Positions 33,501-45,209 of a stretch of DNA of 64,000 nt are shown here, piece by piece. This stretch comes from Siphonodentalium dalli (Eukaryota > Mollusca > Scaphopoda > Gadilida > Siphonodentaliidae). A program made the translations under genes and the position numbers. Where the stretch lies: assembly GCA_032622095.1 (NCBI GenBank), contig CP136065.1:56169949-56233948 (forward strand), written 5' to 3'. The notes under the pieces were generated by a model. That model did not search any database. It saw only the letters and a list, made by a program, of their open reading frames with translations, and had not been told where the DNA came from. Position 1 is the stretch's first letter, and each line of letters starts with the position of its first letter.

Positions 33501-33909
33501 AAGTTACCAGTGGATTAAATTGCACATATTGTTAGGGTCCTGCAAATATTCAAAATTAGATTCAACGTAACTATCTAGGATTTGATTTGGTTTCGGCATC
33601 GAATCTGAATGCTGATGCAGGTATTTTTGAATTAAATTTTTCCCCATCATTGATACATTGTTGTGAATTTTGGACAGGGTGGTGATGAAATAGGAGTGAT
33701 GCATATGTGGTATTTGTCGCAACAAGCGTGTTGTGTTAATTATCATGGGTTGGTTGACTTGGCATCAAAAAGGGCACATAACCGATAAAGTGTCACAACC
33801 AATGAAGTAACCCCCAGTCAGACCAATGGAATGAAGGGAATACTATCAATACAGAAATGGGCATACAGAATTCTCGAGACATAAATCTAATATGGTTATC
33901 GTCAGCTTT
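33501..33909. other. No gene recognised
   Basis: An 80-codon minus-strand frame (33504-33746) without recognisable features. No repeats seen. Confidence 0.35.
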
Positions 33910-34114
33910 TTAACCCTTCAATAACTGGAGCTTCCTGAATTTTTTGTGAAAACCCTGTGCCAATGCATTCTCTTATATATGCGAGTCTCTCATAGGGAGC
34001 CTCGCATATATAAGAGAATACATTGGCCTAACAATATTTACCTTCACCTTGTAAGCCAGAGCATTTAGGATCTTTAATGCTGCACCAGCACAGCTCCTGC
34101 CATGAAAGGGTTAA
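33910..34114 (+). mobile_element. Family A element lacking hairpin 2
   Basis: TTAACCCTTCAATAACTGG to CATGAAAGGGTTAA. Hairpin 1 is intact. Where hairpin 2 should stand, only 'GCCAGAGCATTTAGGATC' remains, so the stem was removed almost precisely. Confidence 0.75.
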
Positions 34115-34400
34115 AGGGACAGCAGTTTGGTCGCTATAAATCAATATAATAAAGGGTTGAACACTACATGTGACTAACATACATTCCCCGTATTGTTTCC
34201 CAGAATAATACATGCTGGAAGATACATATTACCCCATAGTCCCCACATCACTGTTCAGAAACAAACAAAACTGTAACAGGGAATGTGACAAGTATCACCC
34301 ATTTACATACACAATATGATAGATATAACTACTACCAGATTGTACTCGATGATATTCTGCAACATCAGTATGACTATCGCATGGTTAAAATGGAACATAT

Positions 34401-34745
34401 TTAACCCTTCCATGCTTGGAGCTTCCTGAAATTTTGTGAAAATCCTGTGCCAATGCCTTCTCTTATAGATGAGAGTATCCTATGGAAGACTCGTATATAT
34501 AAGAGAATGCACTATTTACCTTGTGCCAGTGGATTCTCTTATATATCAGTCCCCCATAGGGAGCCTTACATACATAAGAGAATGCATTGGCTTACAAGGT
34601 CAAGGTAAATATTGTTAGGCCAATGTTATTATGTATTCTCTTATATATATGTGAGACTCCCTATGGGCGACTCGCATATAAAAGAGAATGACTTGGCACA
34701 GGGTTTTCGCAAAATTTCAGGAAGCTCCAGGCATAGAAGGGTTTA
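34401..34745. mobile_element. Family A element, symmetric three-hairpin variant
   Basis: Both ends are of the GGAGCTTCCTGAAATTTTG type rather than one of each, and three hairpins lie between them. It looks like two left halves joined head to head. Confidence 0.7.
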
Positions 34746-34934
34746 TGACTGTGGGACAGATCAATATTCATTCAATGTCTTTATGCAGGCCTACAAGAAG
34801 TACTAAATGTAGGACACTGTAATATATGGAACAATTTGATTTAAGTAGTAGAAAGTGAGCCAGTGTCCATATGTCACATTTATAATCATACAATTGTTGA
34901 TAATCACTTGAATGACACGGCAAACACCAAGTAT

Positions 34935-35182
34935 TTAACCCTTTCTATACTAAATGGATTCTGCCAGTCAGTTAAAAAGTGTACATCGGAATGGTCTATT
35001 ATTGATTTGTAGGGATATTAAGGTGATAAAAGCAGACGACAGATACATCAAATTGCAGAAGAGCCCTATTTATTGAGGGAAATGTTTAGATAATAAGTTC
35101 AACAAACGACCATAGGCCGATACTTATTATCTGAACATGAGATAACTACTCATCAATGATGCTTTAGTATAGAAAGGGTTAA
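34935..35182 (+). mobile_element. Family C element, complete
   Basis: TTAACCCTTTCTATACTAAA to TTTAGTATAGAAAGGGTTAA: perfect 20-bp terminal inverted repeats including TTAA. Central stem GATAATAAGTTCAACA is partly retained on the right. Confidence 0.85.
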
Positions 35183-35262
35183 AAGGAATGATTGTAATGG
35201 TTAGGTATCAAGTCATATGTATCAGAATACAAGGTCTTTGAGTGCTTGATCACACAAACTGT

Positions 35263-35527
35263 TACAGTAATGTCCTAAATAATCGACTCCTTAACCACAG
35301 CAGAATTATGGGTAGTTTTTCAGGATTTAGTCGGAAATATGGCTTGTTGCCATTCATCGGAAAGCTTTCAGGATTTAGTCGGAAATATGGCTTGTTGCCA
35401 TTCATCGGAAATCTCTCACTGAGAGCTTTCAGATGAATGGCAACAAGCCATATTTCCGACTAAATCCTGAAAAATTACCCATAATTCTGCTGTGGTTAAG
35501 GAGTCGATTATTTAGGGCATTACTGTA
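35263..35527. mobile_element. Family B palindrome element with internal duplication
   Basis: TA-CAGTAATGTCCTAAATAA ... TTATTTAGGGCATTACTG-TA. The left arm has a 46-base tandem duplication (35319-35410, 'TTTCAGGATTTAGTCGG' twice) not copied in the right arm. Confidence 0.85.
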
Positions 35528-35645
35528 TCTGACATGTTAACATGTCAATAATAATATAATAACTCAATACACTCAGGACATACCAGGAGACAGATCACAA
35601 CATCATTCTCAAGTTAAAGATGATCTCTAGATATGATTTTTCCCA

Positions 35646-35889
35646 TTAACCCTTCCATGACTGCGAAAACCCTGTGCCAATGCATTCTCTTATATATGCG
35701 AGTCTCCCATTGGGAGCCTGTATATATAAGAAAATGCATTGACCTAACAATATTTACTTTGACCGTGTAAGCCAGTGTATTCTATTATATATGCAGGGCT
35801 CCCTATGGGAGACTCGCATATATAAGAGAATGCACTGGCACAGGATCTTTAATTCTGCATCAGCGCAGCTCTAGTCATGAAATGGTTAA
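35646..35889 (+). mobile_element. Family A double-hairpin element
   Basis: TTAACCCTTCCATGACTGC to CATGAAATGGTTAA. Hairpin 1 CCAATGCATTC...; hairpin 2 CCAGTGTATTC...GAATGCACTGG. The inner left loop is shortened. Confidence 0.8.
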
Positions 35890-37230
35890 GATGAATTTTA
35901 AGATGAATATTGAGAGCTCAGTCACAAAGATACGTTCTGTCCGATAAGGTAAAGCTTTGCAAATCAATAGTGAGTCTGGAGACAGTTGTTCCAAAATATA
36001 CAGCTTTAGGCCCGGGAACCTATGTCATAATTGGAAAATGGGGGTAAGATGTCTCACATCGATGCGAATTTTCTTTACCTACATAATATGTATATAAATA
36101 CCTCAACCAAAAAATATAGCGATTGAGCTATGTATCATTTTTTGTTAGCTCAGTATGAATTTCGTCTGTATATATATGACTGTTGAGAAGATATATGCGT
36201 TCATGACTTCGTTCACCATTTTTGAGGTTGTGAAATTGGATGCCAAAATTTCCTTAAAATCAAATCTGTTTCATGTCCGTTTTTCTTCTTCAGTATTGCG
36301 ATGAGTTGTTGGAATAGTTCATTAAGCTAATAACTTGCTGATATCTTTGGAAAATATAGAAAAAATGAATGTTGAAATTGCCAGGCATCGTTTTTTCTAT
36401 ATTTTTCAAAGATATCATGCCTGGTAATTTCAGCATTCGTTTTTTCTATATTTTCCAAAGATATCAGCAAGCTATTAGACTAATGACCTATTAAACATGC
36501 CACCATTTTAGAGCAAATTACGATGAAGGATCCCGACCCTGAAAATAGGCAACTCTCAAACATAATATTTTCAGTTGAACAGAATCTTGAGTCAAATAAA
36601 CTTTATGGATTACAGTCAAATTGAATCCGAATTCTAAAATTGAATCCGAATTCTATTCAATTTCAACTGGCGTTAATTATTTAACACTTCTTGATCAAAG
36701 ACGCCATTTGTATGGCAGGATTTAAAACTTAAATCTATTTTTGAATTATTAAATCAATGTCGCATGCAATGTTCTGAGATAAGCAAAGCAGGAAGAATGA
36801 AATTGCAGGACTCAACATTACAGGTAATGTAAAAGTCTGTGTTAATGACTACAAAGAATTTTTGTTTCACGTGATTCTACAACATTGTCAGGACTTTGCA
36901 GACATAACATCACATACATGAGGCCAGACATACAATAAATATTGCTCTCTAATAAATTACAACTCTATAGTGTGTATATATATCATTTTGCAAATATATT
37001 ATGATGGAATATTATGATTGTTTATATACATTTCAGTGTTAAATAGTACATACTCAGGCATAATTTACGCCAACAAATAAATATGTCTGATGTTTAAATA
37101 TCAGGCCCAGAAAAGCCCAGATCACATGCATGTCATGAAATTTTACGAATATGCCATTGACGTTCTAGATCCTCAAAACTCTTAAAAAGTCAGAGCTGCG
37201 AGAATTGAAGATTGCACGCCATAAAGAAAG
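35890..37230. other. No gene; one large hairpin at 36323-36482
   Basis: The hairpin arms are 'GCTGATATCTTTGGAAAATA' and complement, with 'GAATGTTGAAATTGCCAGGC' pairing to 'GCCTGGTAATTTCAGCATTC'. The rest is AT-rich without frames or known repeats. Confidence 0.5.
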
Positions 37231-37244
37231 ACATTTAACAGAGT

Positions 37245-37440
37245 GTTTATCTCTTCTAGTGGACAGGCTGAACAAATCAACCATAAAATAGTGTGGTTAT
37301 AGGAGCCAGAGATTTCAGCCCAAAAATTGGCCCACTATTGTAATAACTCTTCTTCTAGTAGACAGGCTGAACAAATCAACCATAAAAATAGTGTGTTTAT
37401 AGAAGCAAGGGATTTCAGCCCAATATTGTAAGTCTATTTC
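37245..37440. repeat. Tandem duplication, about 98 bp
   Basis: 'GACAGGCTGAACAAATCAAC' and 'GGATTTCAGCCCA'-like words occur twice, at about 37262-37322 and 37360-37422, next to a long palindrome. Confidence 0.65.
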
Positions 37441-37449
37441 CATTACACT

Positions 37450-37600
37450 TAGGAGATAAACGTACCCTGTTTCTTTGTACATTCTGGGATTCGAGCATGA
37501 AAACAGCTTGTGAACGAGCCGGCTTGCCGGCTCGTTCACAAACTGTTTCCATGCTCGAATCCCAGAATGTACAACATAACAGGGTACGTTTATCTCCATT
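37450..37600. repeat. About 150-bp palindrome
   Basis: Arms GGAGATAAACGTACCCTGTT and complement, through 'CATTCTGGGATTCGAGCATG', meet at GAGCCGGCTTGCCGGCTC. A few mismatches only. Single copy here; likely a fold-back element. Confidence 0.8.
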
Positions 37601-37792
37601 GTAATTCAATCTAGCAAGGAATTTACAAAAAAGCTGTATAAAAAGTATCATTTTAGTCATTTTCATGACACGAATCGAGACTTTCATTTTGCCGTTGTCA
37701 CTGTGCACAAATCGTTGGGTTTGTTCATTGCGTTACTCGGAACACTGCTCTGTAACAATTTCCTGTCGGGCGGGTTGGCTCGTTTCGCTGCG

Positions 37793-37963
37793 CCGATGAA
37801 ATTTTACCATGCTACATTCAGATTTGATGCACACTGAAGCGGCTGATGAATGGTTTCTATAGACAACAATGCGCAGGTGTGCTCGTTTTGCTACTCTGTT
37901 CTGTGCCGATGAAATTTTACCGTGCTACATTCAGATTTGATGCACACTGAAACGGCCGATGTC
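37793..37963. repeat. 112-bp spaced direct repeat
   Basis: 'CGATGAAATTTTACC' plus 'TGCTACATTCAGATTTGATG' at 37793 and again at 37905, with few differences. Confidence 0.7.
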
Positions 37964-38376
37964 GGTGAATCGAAAACTAAAGTTAGCTGCTCTCGGCCAA
38001 TCAGAATGCTTGTTTTTAGTGACAAATACTCAAATTGAATTACAATGTGTGACAAACCACTACCAATACACAACTGAAGTAATAAGCTATAAAAGTTGAA
38101 CTATTTAAAGTCAGAAACCATTAATATTAGCTTTCTAGTTAAGATTACTTTAGAACTGATCTGATAGTCTTTTGCACTAAAAGAGATAACCAGTTCTGAA
38201 ATGTATGTGAGTAAAGTTATTTATTACATTCCTATGTGTGATTTACCTTGATTTCTCAGTGATTATAAACGATAATTTCACTTTAACGAGCGCATTATGT
38301 ATTCATACGCGCTATTGAAATGTATGTCATTGGAATAATGGCAGTATTATTCAGATTTCTGGAAAATCAGATGTTT

Positions 38377-38858
38377 ATAGTCAGGCTTTCCGCTAGTAAG
38401 GCAGGGGGTCCTTTAAGGGTCCCATTCCCCCAGCCAATGTTTCCCCTTCTGTCATACCACAGGACATATTACCTGCTAATCGTCTATTATTATATTCCGG
38501 CACGTTATGCATCTGAACTATCTGCCGAGTCTTGAATAGTGAGTCGTTTAACTTCAACGGGCGCGTTTCCTTATACTGGGAACAACGCAAGGCCTTCACC
38601 ACCGGTGATCTATAACCTGGCAATTAATTTTTATCCAATAAATTTTCTAGGTTTTAAAGTTATTGCGGTTGATAGCATAGTAACTTGGGTAGAAAATAGA
38701 TGCAAAACGATTAGCAAATCTACTCTCTGATTCTTCTATTGGCCGATACAACAAAAGTAGGTCCACTAGTGTTTCCACGACATTGAAAACATTGACTGCA
38801 TTTTCCCCTCTGCGGATACAGGACCCGTTCCCCAAAACCTGGCGGAAAGCCTGTTATA
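38377..38858. mobile_element. Inverted-repeat element, CAGGCTTTCCGC ends
   Basis: Left 'AGTCAGGCTTTCCGC', right 'GCGGAAAGCCTG'. Inward 'GGGGGTCC' and 'CCCCCAGCC' are also mirrored weakly. 482 bases, no transposase. Confidence 0.5.
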
Positions 38859-38879
38859 GTGGAATATAATAAGAAGAAT

Positions 38880-39013
38880 AATCACTTGATTGAACTGCTG
38901 ACGTGAAATAATTCATTCGAGACAGGAACTATTTTGTAAAACATGCGATCATGTTTGTACATTATCCCTGCCTCTCATGAACTATATAATGTCACCAGTT
39001 CAATCAAGTGATT
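38880..39013. mobile_element. Short MITE, about 134 bp
   Basis: AATCACTTGATTGAACTG and its exact complement form the ends. Pairing continues imperfectly for about 30 more bases. Confidence 0.75.
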
Positions 39014-39213
39014 TCTCTCTATTTATATGATATAATTATGAGGAGTCTGTGACATGAAATAAACTCAAGTAAGTGAGTGGAATGAATAAGGGTAAGTATC
39101 CTCTATGATATGATCATCAGAATCAACTCATGGATAATACCTCTAGGTCTGCCAATGATGAGAGTAATTCAGAACATAACAAGTATTGCGACTCATAATC
39201 TTCACCTTTCAAT

Positions 39214-39492
39214 TTAACCCTGTCTACAATAAATGGATTCTCCCACTCAGTTATACAAGTATAGATTGGAATATTCTATTATTCATTTCGAGGGATGTCC
39301 ATGAAATATAAGCAGAGGACAAACAGACAAAAAGATAATACAAGTGCAGGATTACATGTTGCTCTATTCATTGGTGAGAAATGTTCAGATTATAAGTTAA
39401 ACAAATTATCTATGGTCGTTTATTGAACTTAATATCTGAACATTTCCTAAGGAAACTACTCGTCAAAGAGTATTTAGTAAAGAAAGGGTAAA
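39214..39492 (+). mobile_element. Family C element
   Basis: TTAACCCTGTCTACAATAAA to 'TAGTAAAGAAAGGGTAAA'. Central stem GTTCAGATTATAAGTTAAAC with 'TTGAACTTAATATCTGAAC'. Confidence 0.75.
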
Positions 39493-39732
39493 CTTAGTAA
39501 TTTATTGATTTTGTCACATATCGGTTATGAATACATTAACCCCTCCATGCACTCCTGAACATTCAAGAATGCCAGGCCTGTTATCATCCCACTATCATTT
39601 CGATCACATTCATCATTTCAACACTTGTCCTATGAATAAAAAAAAAAAAAAAATGATGACTGACACCCATGATGATTATGTCATAGGTTGGAATGAGTAT
39701 CGAAATGTTACCTGATAGCATACAGAGAATTT

Positions 39733-39987
39733 TTAACCCTTCCATGACTGGAGCTTCCTGAAATTTAGCGATCCTGAGCCAAAGCATTCTCTTATATATG
39801 CGAGTCGCCCATAGGGAGCCTCGCATATACTTAGAGAATACATTGGCTTAACAATATTCAGCTTGATCTTTTAAGCCAGTGCATTCTCTTATATATGCAA
39901 GGCTCCCTGTGGGAGACTCGCATATATAAGAGAATGCACTGGCACAGCATCTTTAATGTTGCACGACTCCCATTATGAAAGGGTTAA
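39733..39987 (+). mobile_element. Family A double-hairpin element
   Basis: TTAACCCTTCCATGACTGG to 'TATGAAAGGGTTAA'. Hairpin 2 stem ends CCAGTGCATT/AATGCACTGG. Confidence 0.8.
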
Positions 39988-40333
39988 TTTATATCCTGCA
40001 ATACGAAAAAAAGAGTTCAATGTCAAAGACATATGTTGTCGAAAATCAACTACAATTCAAATAGGAACATTAGGTTTCAGATCAATATGTTACATTAACA
40101 ATGAAGTAAATCAAATAAAACTTATGACACAATAAAGTTGGCCCTTTTCATTCAAAAACAAACTTGATTCATGAAAAAAAAAGAAATAGAGAATGCTGAC
40201 AGAATGTTTGATGTACCGAATACATCAGGATGAAATTATTCTTTAAAAGGTCATGATTGATAAGATATGAAGAAATTCGGTAGGATATTATAGTGAGTCT
40301 CGTTCTGACACACATGTAAATAAATGGAGGGTG
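39988..40333. other. No gene recognised
   Basis: AT-rich sequence between two family A copies, with no frames or repeats seen. Confidence 0.4.
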
Positions 40334-40602
40334 TTAACCCTTCCATGACAGGAGCTGCGTTGGTGCAGCATTAGGGTTACATTAATTGGGGTCAGTGTAT
40401 TCTCTTATATATGCGAGTCTCCTACAGGGAGCCTCGCATATATCAGAGAATGCACTGGCTTACAAGGTAAGGTAAATATTGTTTGGCCAATGTATTCTCT
40501 TATATATGTGAGGCTCTCTATCGGAGACTCACATATATAAGAGAATGCATTGGCACAAGGTTTTCACAAAATTTCAGGAAGATCCAGTCATGGAAGGGTT
40601 AA
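40334..40602 (-). mobile_element. Family A element, reverse orientation, covarying stem
   Basis: TTAACCCTTCCATGACAGG to 'GTCATGGAAGGGTTAA'. The second hairpin has TATGTGAGG / CTCACATA instead of TATGCGAGG / CTCGCATA, a paired change. Confidence 0.8.
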
Positions 40603-41254
40603 CAAGTTGTCAGATGAGAAATTCTCCAGTTTCTACATGTTCAATCCTGACTCATACACTAAAGTAGCTTTCAGAAGACTGCGTTGCATTGGTCCCTTGC
40701 AATGACACGATCCTTTGTCTGCATTAAACTGTTCACATGGATGCATTGCATTATAATGCAGAGGTTCCGGTTGCATCTAATAAGCATGATATTAGAATAA
40801 TTTCAATATTGCGAATCAATCAATCTGTTATAAAGAATTCTACGATAAGATCAAACCTGTCAAATCCCAACAACTAAAACTTTATGGGCATAAATACAAG
40901 TTGAATTTACTTAGATTAACCTGACAGGCACTACCCTTTATCGGTTGAAAACAAGAAACGTCAGGACGCACATGTTTAATTACCATATAAGGTATGCAAT
41001 GCGGCTAGTGTTGCATTGAAAATAGAATACCTCTGCTTTGTGCGTTAACTGATACAAGATAAAGGATGCAATGCAGCCGTCAAAATGCCTTGATGTTATT
41101 GTATACATGTATCAAGTTTCAATGCAACGTGACAACACACAATGCAATGGATGCAACCGAATCGTCTGAACTCTCCTTAAATAGGGCAGTGACCCAATGT
41201 TGAGAACGCTGATTTTGTAGTTATCTATCTACAAGATATGTCTAGATAATCGCC
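40603..41254. other. No gene; weak inverted pair
   Basis: 'TTCCGGTTGCATC' near 40765 and 'GATGCAACCGAAT' near 41150 are mirrored, with several TGCATTGCA words between them. Possibly an old inverted-repeat element. Confidence 0.35.
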
Positions 41255-41652
41255 TTAACCCTTTACCCAACAAAACGGCCAAAACCGGCCAAATAAAGCT
41301 TCAACAGCCTAAAATATCTTCGGTCTGTCTCAATAGAACCATACAAATATGGATATCATTGGAACCGGCTCCTTGACCACATTGTGATAGTTACAGTTAG
41401 CCCTGTGCCAATGCATTCTCTTATATATGCGAGTCGACCATAGGTCGCCTCGCATATATAAGAGAATGCATTGGCCTAAAAAAAAAAAAAATTAACACTT
41501 TTTAACATTTTTTCTTACATTCTTTAACAATTTTATAATTTTTAATGTGTTAAGCCAATGCATTCTCTTATATATGCGAGGCGACCTATGGTCGACTCGC
41601 ATATATAAGAGAATGCATTGGCACAGGGCCCTTCTGTTGGGTAAAGGGTTAA
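41255..41652 (+). mobile_element. Family A core in shell 2, second copy
   Basis: TTAACCCTTTACCCAACA ... TGTTGGGTAAAGGGTTAA, perfect ends. Nearly identical to 32259-32648, differing mainly in an A-run length, a short 'AAAACGGCC' duplication and single bases. The two copies are recent relatives. Confidence 0.9.
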
Positions 41653-41874
41653 AACATCCATGAATCAACCAACAATACTGCAGAAATTACATAAGTACTA
41701 TTGGTACAGGAAAGACTACCCTCGATAATAAATACCACAATGCCATTAACACAGAACAATTATAAACCTCATGGTAGACACGACGCCTTGAGAATTACCA
41801 TAAAGACCCAATCAAAACATACCCTAAAACAGAAAACTCTGATCTGTAAGAATATACAAATCATGATTCTTTTC

Positions 41875-42102
41875 TTAACCTTTTCATGACGGGAGTCACG
41901 CTGGTGCAGCATTAAAGATATTGTGCCAGTGCATTGTCTTATATATGCAAATCTCCCATAGGGAGCCTAGCATATACAAGAGAATTCACTGGCTTACACA
42001 ATGTATTCTCTTATATATGCGAGGCTCCTCGCATATATAAGAGAATGTGTTGGCACAGGGTTTTCGCAAAATATCAGGAAACTCCAGTCATGAAAGGGTT
42101 AA
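41875..42102 (-). mobile_element. Family A element, hairpin 2 shortened
   Basis: TTAACCTTTTCATGACGGG to 'CATGAAAGGGTTAA'. The second hairpin lacks its inner CTCCC loop and reads GCGAGGCTCCTCGC. Confidence 0.75.
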
Positions 42103-42285
42103 AGACACCCATAAATAAACAATAACCACCCGATATGAAAATATACATAGTTCCAGTCTCAATTTCCAAAGACAGGTCACAATTAGTATAGTAGACCATT
42201 GGGAACATAATTCTAAAGATTCTTTATGACCAATTACAAATGTATCTGGTTGGGTAAATGGCCATTTAAACGATGAAATAACATT

Positions 42286-42547
42286 TTAACCCTTTCATGG
42301 CGGGAGCTGCACTGGTGCAGCATTGAACATCCTGTGCCAGTGCAATCTCTTTTATATGCGAGTCTCCCATAGGGACCCTCGAATATATAAGAGAGTGCAC
42401 TGGCTTACAAGGTCAAGTTAAATATTGCTAATATATGCATTCTCTTAAATATGCGATGCACCCTATGGGCGACTCGCATATATAAGAGAATGCATTGGCA
42501 CAGGGTTTTCGTAAAATTTCAGGAAGCTCCAGTCATGAAAGGGTTAA
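42286..42547 (-). mobile_element. Family A double-hairpin element, reverse orientation
   Basis: TTAACCCTTTCATGGCGGG to 'CATGAAAGGGTTAA'. Reverse-type order, GTGCAGCATT end on the left. Confidence 0.8.
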
Positions 42548-42601
42548 TCAATTTTTTATCTAACTGATTCCCTTTTAGAGATTCTGGCTTGCATCCAGTG
42601 A

Positions 42602-42826
42602 GCTAACTCTTTCTATACTAAATGGATTATCCCATTATTTATAAAGATGTATTCGAATGGTCTATTATTCTTTTGGAGGGGTGTTCAAGAAAATGAGCAG
42701 TCACAACAATATGACGCAAAGATAATTCAAGTGCTAAAGAATTCATATTCTTTGGTGGGAAATGTTCACATAATATGTTCAATGTTTGTTGAACTTGTTA
42801 TCTGAACATTGTTAATTTTGACCTAA
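42602..42826 (+). mobile_element. Family C element, right end missing
   Basis: 'CTAACTCTTTCTATACTAAA' start; the stem GTTCACATAATATGTTCAA / TTGAACTTGTTATCTGAAC is present; terminal CCC-type right end absent. Confidence 0.6.
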
Positions 42827-43019
42827 CTTTCAACTCAGTTCTACCCATTTTAAAGAAAATTTAGGGCTTTCAAAGCTGATGGTCGATGGGGCATTTTCTA
42901 TTGGCCAGCTCTTCGTCTTTGAGGCACATAATCAGTGTGAAAACAGAGGTTTCATAAAATCACAATTAGCATTTAACAGCTACAAACATTGCATTCCCTG
43001 TGCCCCATCATTTGCCGCA

Positions 43020-43400
43020 CACAAAACTAGAGGTCAATCCGAAGATCCATGTGAAGTTTGGGATCAATCGGAAGAAAAATTTCAGCTACAGGGTGTGTCG
43101 AAGGATTTAGTCATGCGAAGAGTAAAATCCAAGAAGGCTGTCGGCGAGATGTGATTCATCAAAATCGAAAAGCTCCCATCTAGAGGAGATCCCATATTTG
43201 CCTGTAAATTTTCAAAACAATCCTCCAATAAATGAGGGCTGCATGTTGTGTGAATGTGAAATCATGTTTTCTTTTATTACAAATATCAGAAAAAATGGTA
43301 AGCTCCCATCTAGAGGTCACCCCGAAACCCCATTTAACAATTGGTGATGATCAGATGATGGATGTGGCCTCTAGAGTGTGCTGACGGAAATTGTTACAGG
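43020..43400. repeat. Diverged units of the 'AAAGGATTTAGT' tandem family
   Basis: 'TCGAAGGATTTAGTCATGCG', 'AGAGTAAAATCCAAGA', 'AAGCTCCCATCTAGAGG' and 'GTCACCCCGA' match 19.5-20.1 and 57.2-58.2 kb. The 91-codon frame at 42879-43154 partly lies in it and is not called. Confidence 0.6.
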
Positions 43401-43675
43401 ATGAATGGACGTGTGGAAAGACACACATGGATGCTAACTAATGGCAATAACTCAAACTTGAGCTAATAATCATAGTTCAATCATAATTTGCAACTATTTC
43501 CATAAAATCTTAAATTGATGAGGTCTGTCTCTTGAATGTTCACCTACTTTCGAATTTTGCTAACTGCATTCTTCAAACGTACAGTTAATAGCCTGAGTTA
43601 GGAAAACAGAAAAACTTCGCCAATAATATCAGATTTTATGAAAGTAGTGGCATGCCTTTGTGATCATACAAGTTT

Positions 43676-43941
43676 TTAACCCTTTCATGACTGGAGCTTC
43701 CTGAAATTTTGCGAAAACCTTGTGTCAATGCATTCTCTTATATATGTGAGTTTCCCATAGAGAGCCTTGCATATATAAGAGAATACAGTGGTCTAACATT
43801 ATTTACATTGACCTGGTAGGGCAGTGCATTCTCTTATATATGCAAGGCTCCCTGTGGGAGATTCACATATATAAGAGAATGCACTGGCACATGATCTTTA
43901 ATGCTGCAACAGCGCAGCCACTCCCATCATGAAAGGGCTTA
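43676..43941 (+). mobile_element. Family A double-hairpin element
   Basis: TTAACCCTTTCATGACTGG to 'ATGAAAGGGCTTAG'; right TTAA mutated. Hairpin 2 GCAGTGCATTC...GAATGCACTGGC. Confidence 0.75.
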
Positions 43942-44184
43942 GCCTAGTAAATGATTGGGTCCAAGGGTTGAAACATATTTGTAACTGTTAACAGTGAGTT
44001 TGCGAAACCTCTCTCACAATATTTGGCTCATTTGGGGATTCATCTGACAGGCTGTGGTTTGTGAGCTGGAACCATAAGACTATAGCTCACCCACTCCCTG
44101 AATGATCCCTAATACTGGATCCTCCCAGTAATATAGGCCGGGGAGATTCTTGTGAAGAGTGATTCCCTCTTTCTTGTGCCGTTT

Positions 44185-44334
44185 ATTTTTCAGAGATCCC
44201 AGCTGAAGAGATGGTGCTTGACGAGCATGTCTTTAACACCATCTTTGAATGGTTTGAAGTTGTTTTCTCTTGCTTTCGGAAGCTCCCAGTCCTTTGATAA
44301 GATGAAGGAAAACGTTGACAGAAGCCTGCAATAG
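44185..44334 (+). CDS. Candidate exon (similar to 52.7 kb), possibly decayed
   Basis: A strong acceptor-like tract (CTTTCTTGTGCC...TTTTTCAG, ending at 44193) precedes two possible readings. One gives [20 protein letters not shown] and ends at TGA after about 35 codons. It matches LPAKQMIFYKHVSNTLFEI at 52.7 kb. The other, ending [17 protein letters not shown], reaches a stop at 44332. Protein not recognised. The repeated similarity suggests duplicated exons or an unrecognised transposon protein. Confidence 0.3.
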   Translation: MFQRSQLKRWCLTSMSLTPSLNGLKLFSLAFGSSQSFDKMKENVDRSLQ

Positions 44335-44609
44335 AAAATTAACTACCATTATTGAATCCTTAAACAAAACAACTCCGGAGGTATATATAAACAGGTTGTG
44401 TTTGGTATTGGTTTAATTTCTTATTTAAATAGTCACTGTCATTTGCAAGTGAATATTCAACTGACACGCGAATAATTCTAAAGTAAACAAAATTAAGAAA
44501 CTCAATGTAGATCCCATAAGGTATTTCAAACTTGGAACAGGTTATATCAATACACATGTAGTAATAACATCAATCAAGACGTCCTATGTTTTGAAAATCC
44601 TTTTTTTTT

Positions 44610-45010
44610 GCTTTTGTTTACATAACAAAGGAAATCTTTAATGCCTGTTCCTTAATAATGTATTTTATAGTGAAGGTCCCAGCTTGAGATTGCTCAATTT
44701 AAGTGACTTTCGTGAGCCAATTTCGCTTTGTGTTACATACAATCATGATGGCGAAATTAAATTTTTATTGTAAACTAAAGTCAGCTAAATCATGTAATCT
44801 CGAGTTGGGAACTTGAATACTGTGAAATATGTTCTGAAGGAACTTGTATTATAAGAAATGTATTACCTACGTTATTTTTTCAATGTCATAAAGTTCCCCG
44901 TCAGATCTCCAAAAAGTTTCAAGGTTTTGAACTGATGGAATATGATCTCTATGGGCGTAACAAGAGTAGAGATTCATACTTTGATCTCCAATTTGTTACA
45001 TGGGCCTTAA
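44610..45010. mobile_element. Family H inverted-repeat element
   Basis: 'CTGTTCCTTAATAATGTA', 'GAAGGTCCCAGCTTGAGAT' mirrored by 'CTCGAGTTGGGAACTT', then 'AAAAAGTTTCAAGGTTTTG' and 'GTAGAGATTCATAC'. Right end as at 62.3 kb; left end eroded. Confidence 0.55.
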
Positions 45011-45209
45011 AACATAGAGGATAGATGATACTGTGCACAATTCCATGTTTAAATTGACAATGAATAGCTACCCGGTACCATTATGATATATTGTAACTCC
45101 ATTTATAGGGGACGACTATTCAATACTTGAGCCTTATTTGAATATTTGGATGTTTTCTAACAGTTTAAACTGTATGAAATCTTTGGATGCCATTACATGT
45201 ACTAGTATG

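Noticed and set aside
35242-35436. Recurrent peptide MGSFSGFSRKYGLLPFIGKL in several frames
   Set aside because: It is the translation of the family B palindrome arm and appears wherever a copy lies; no start context or constraint.
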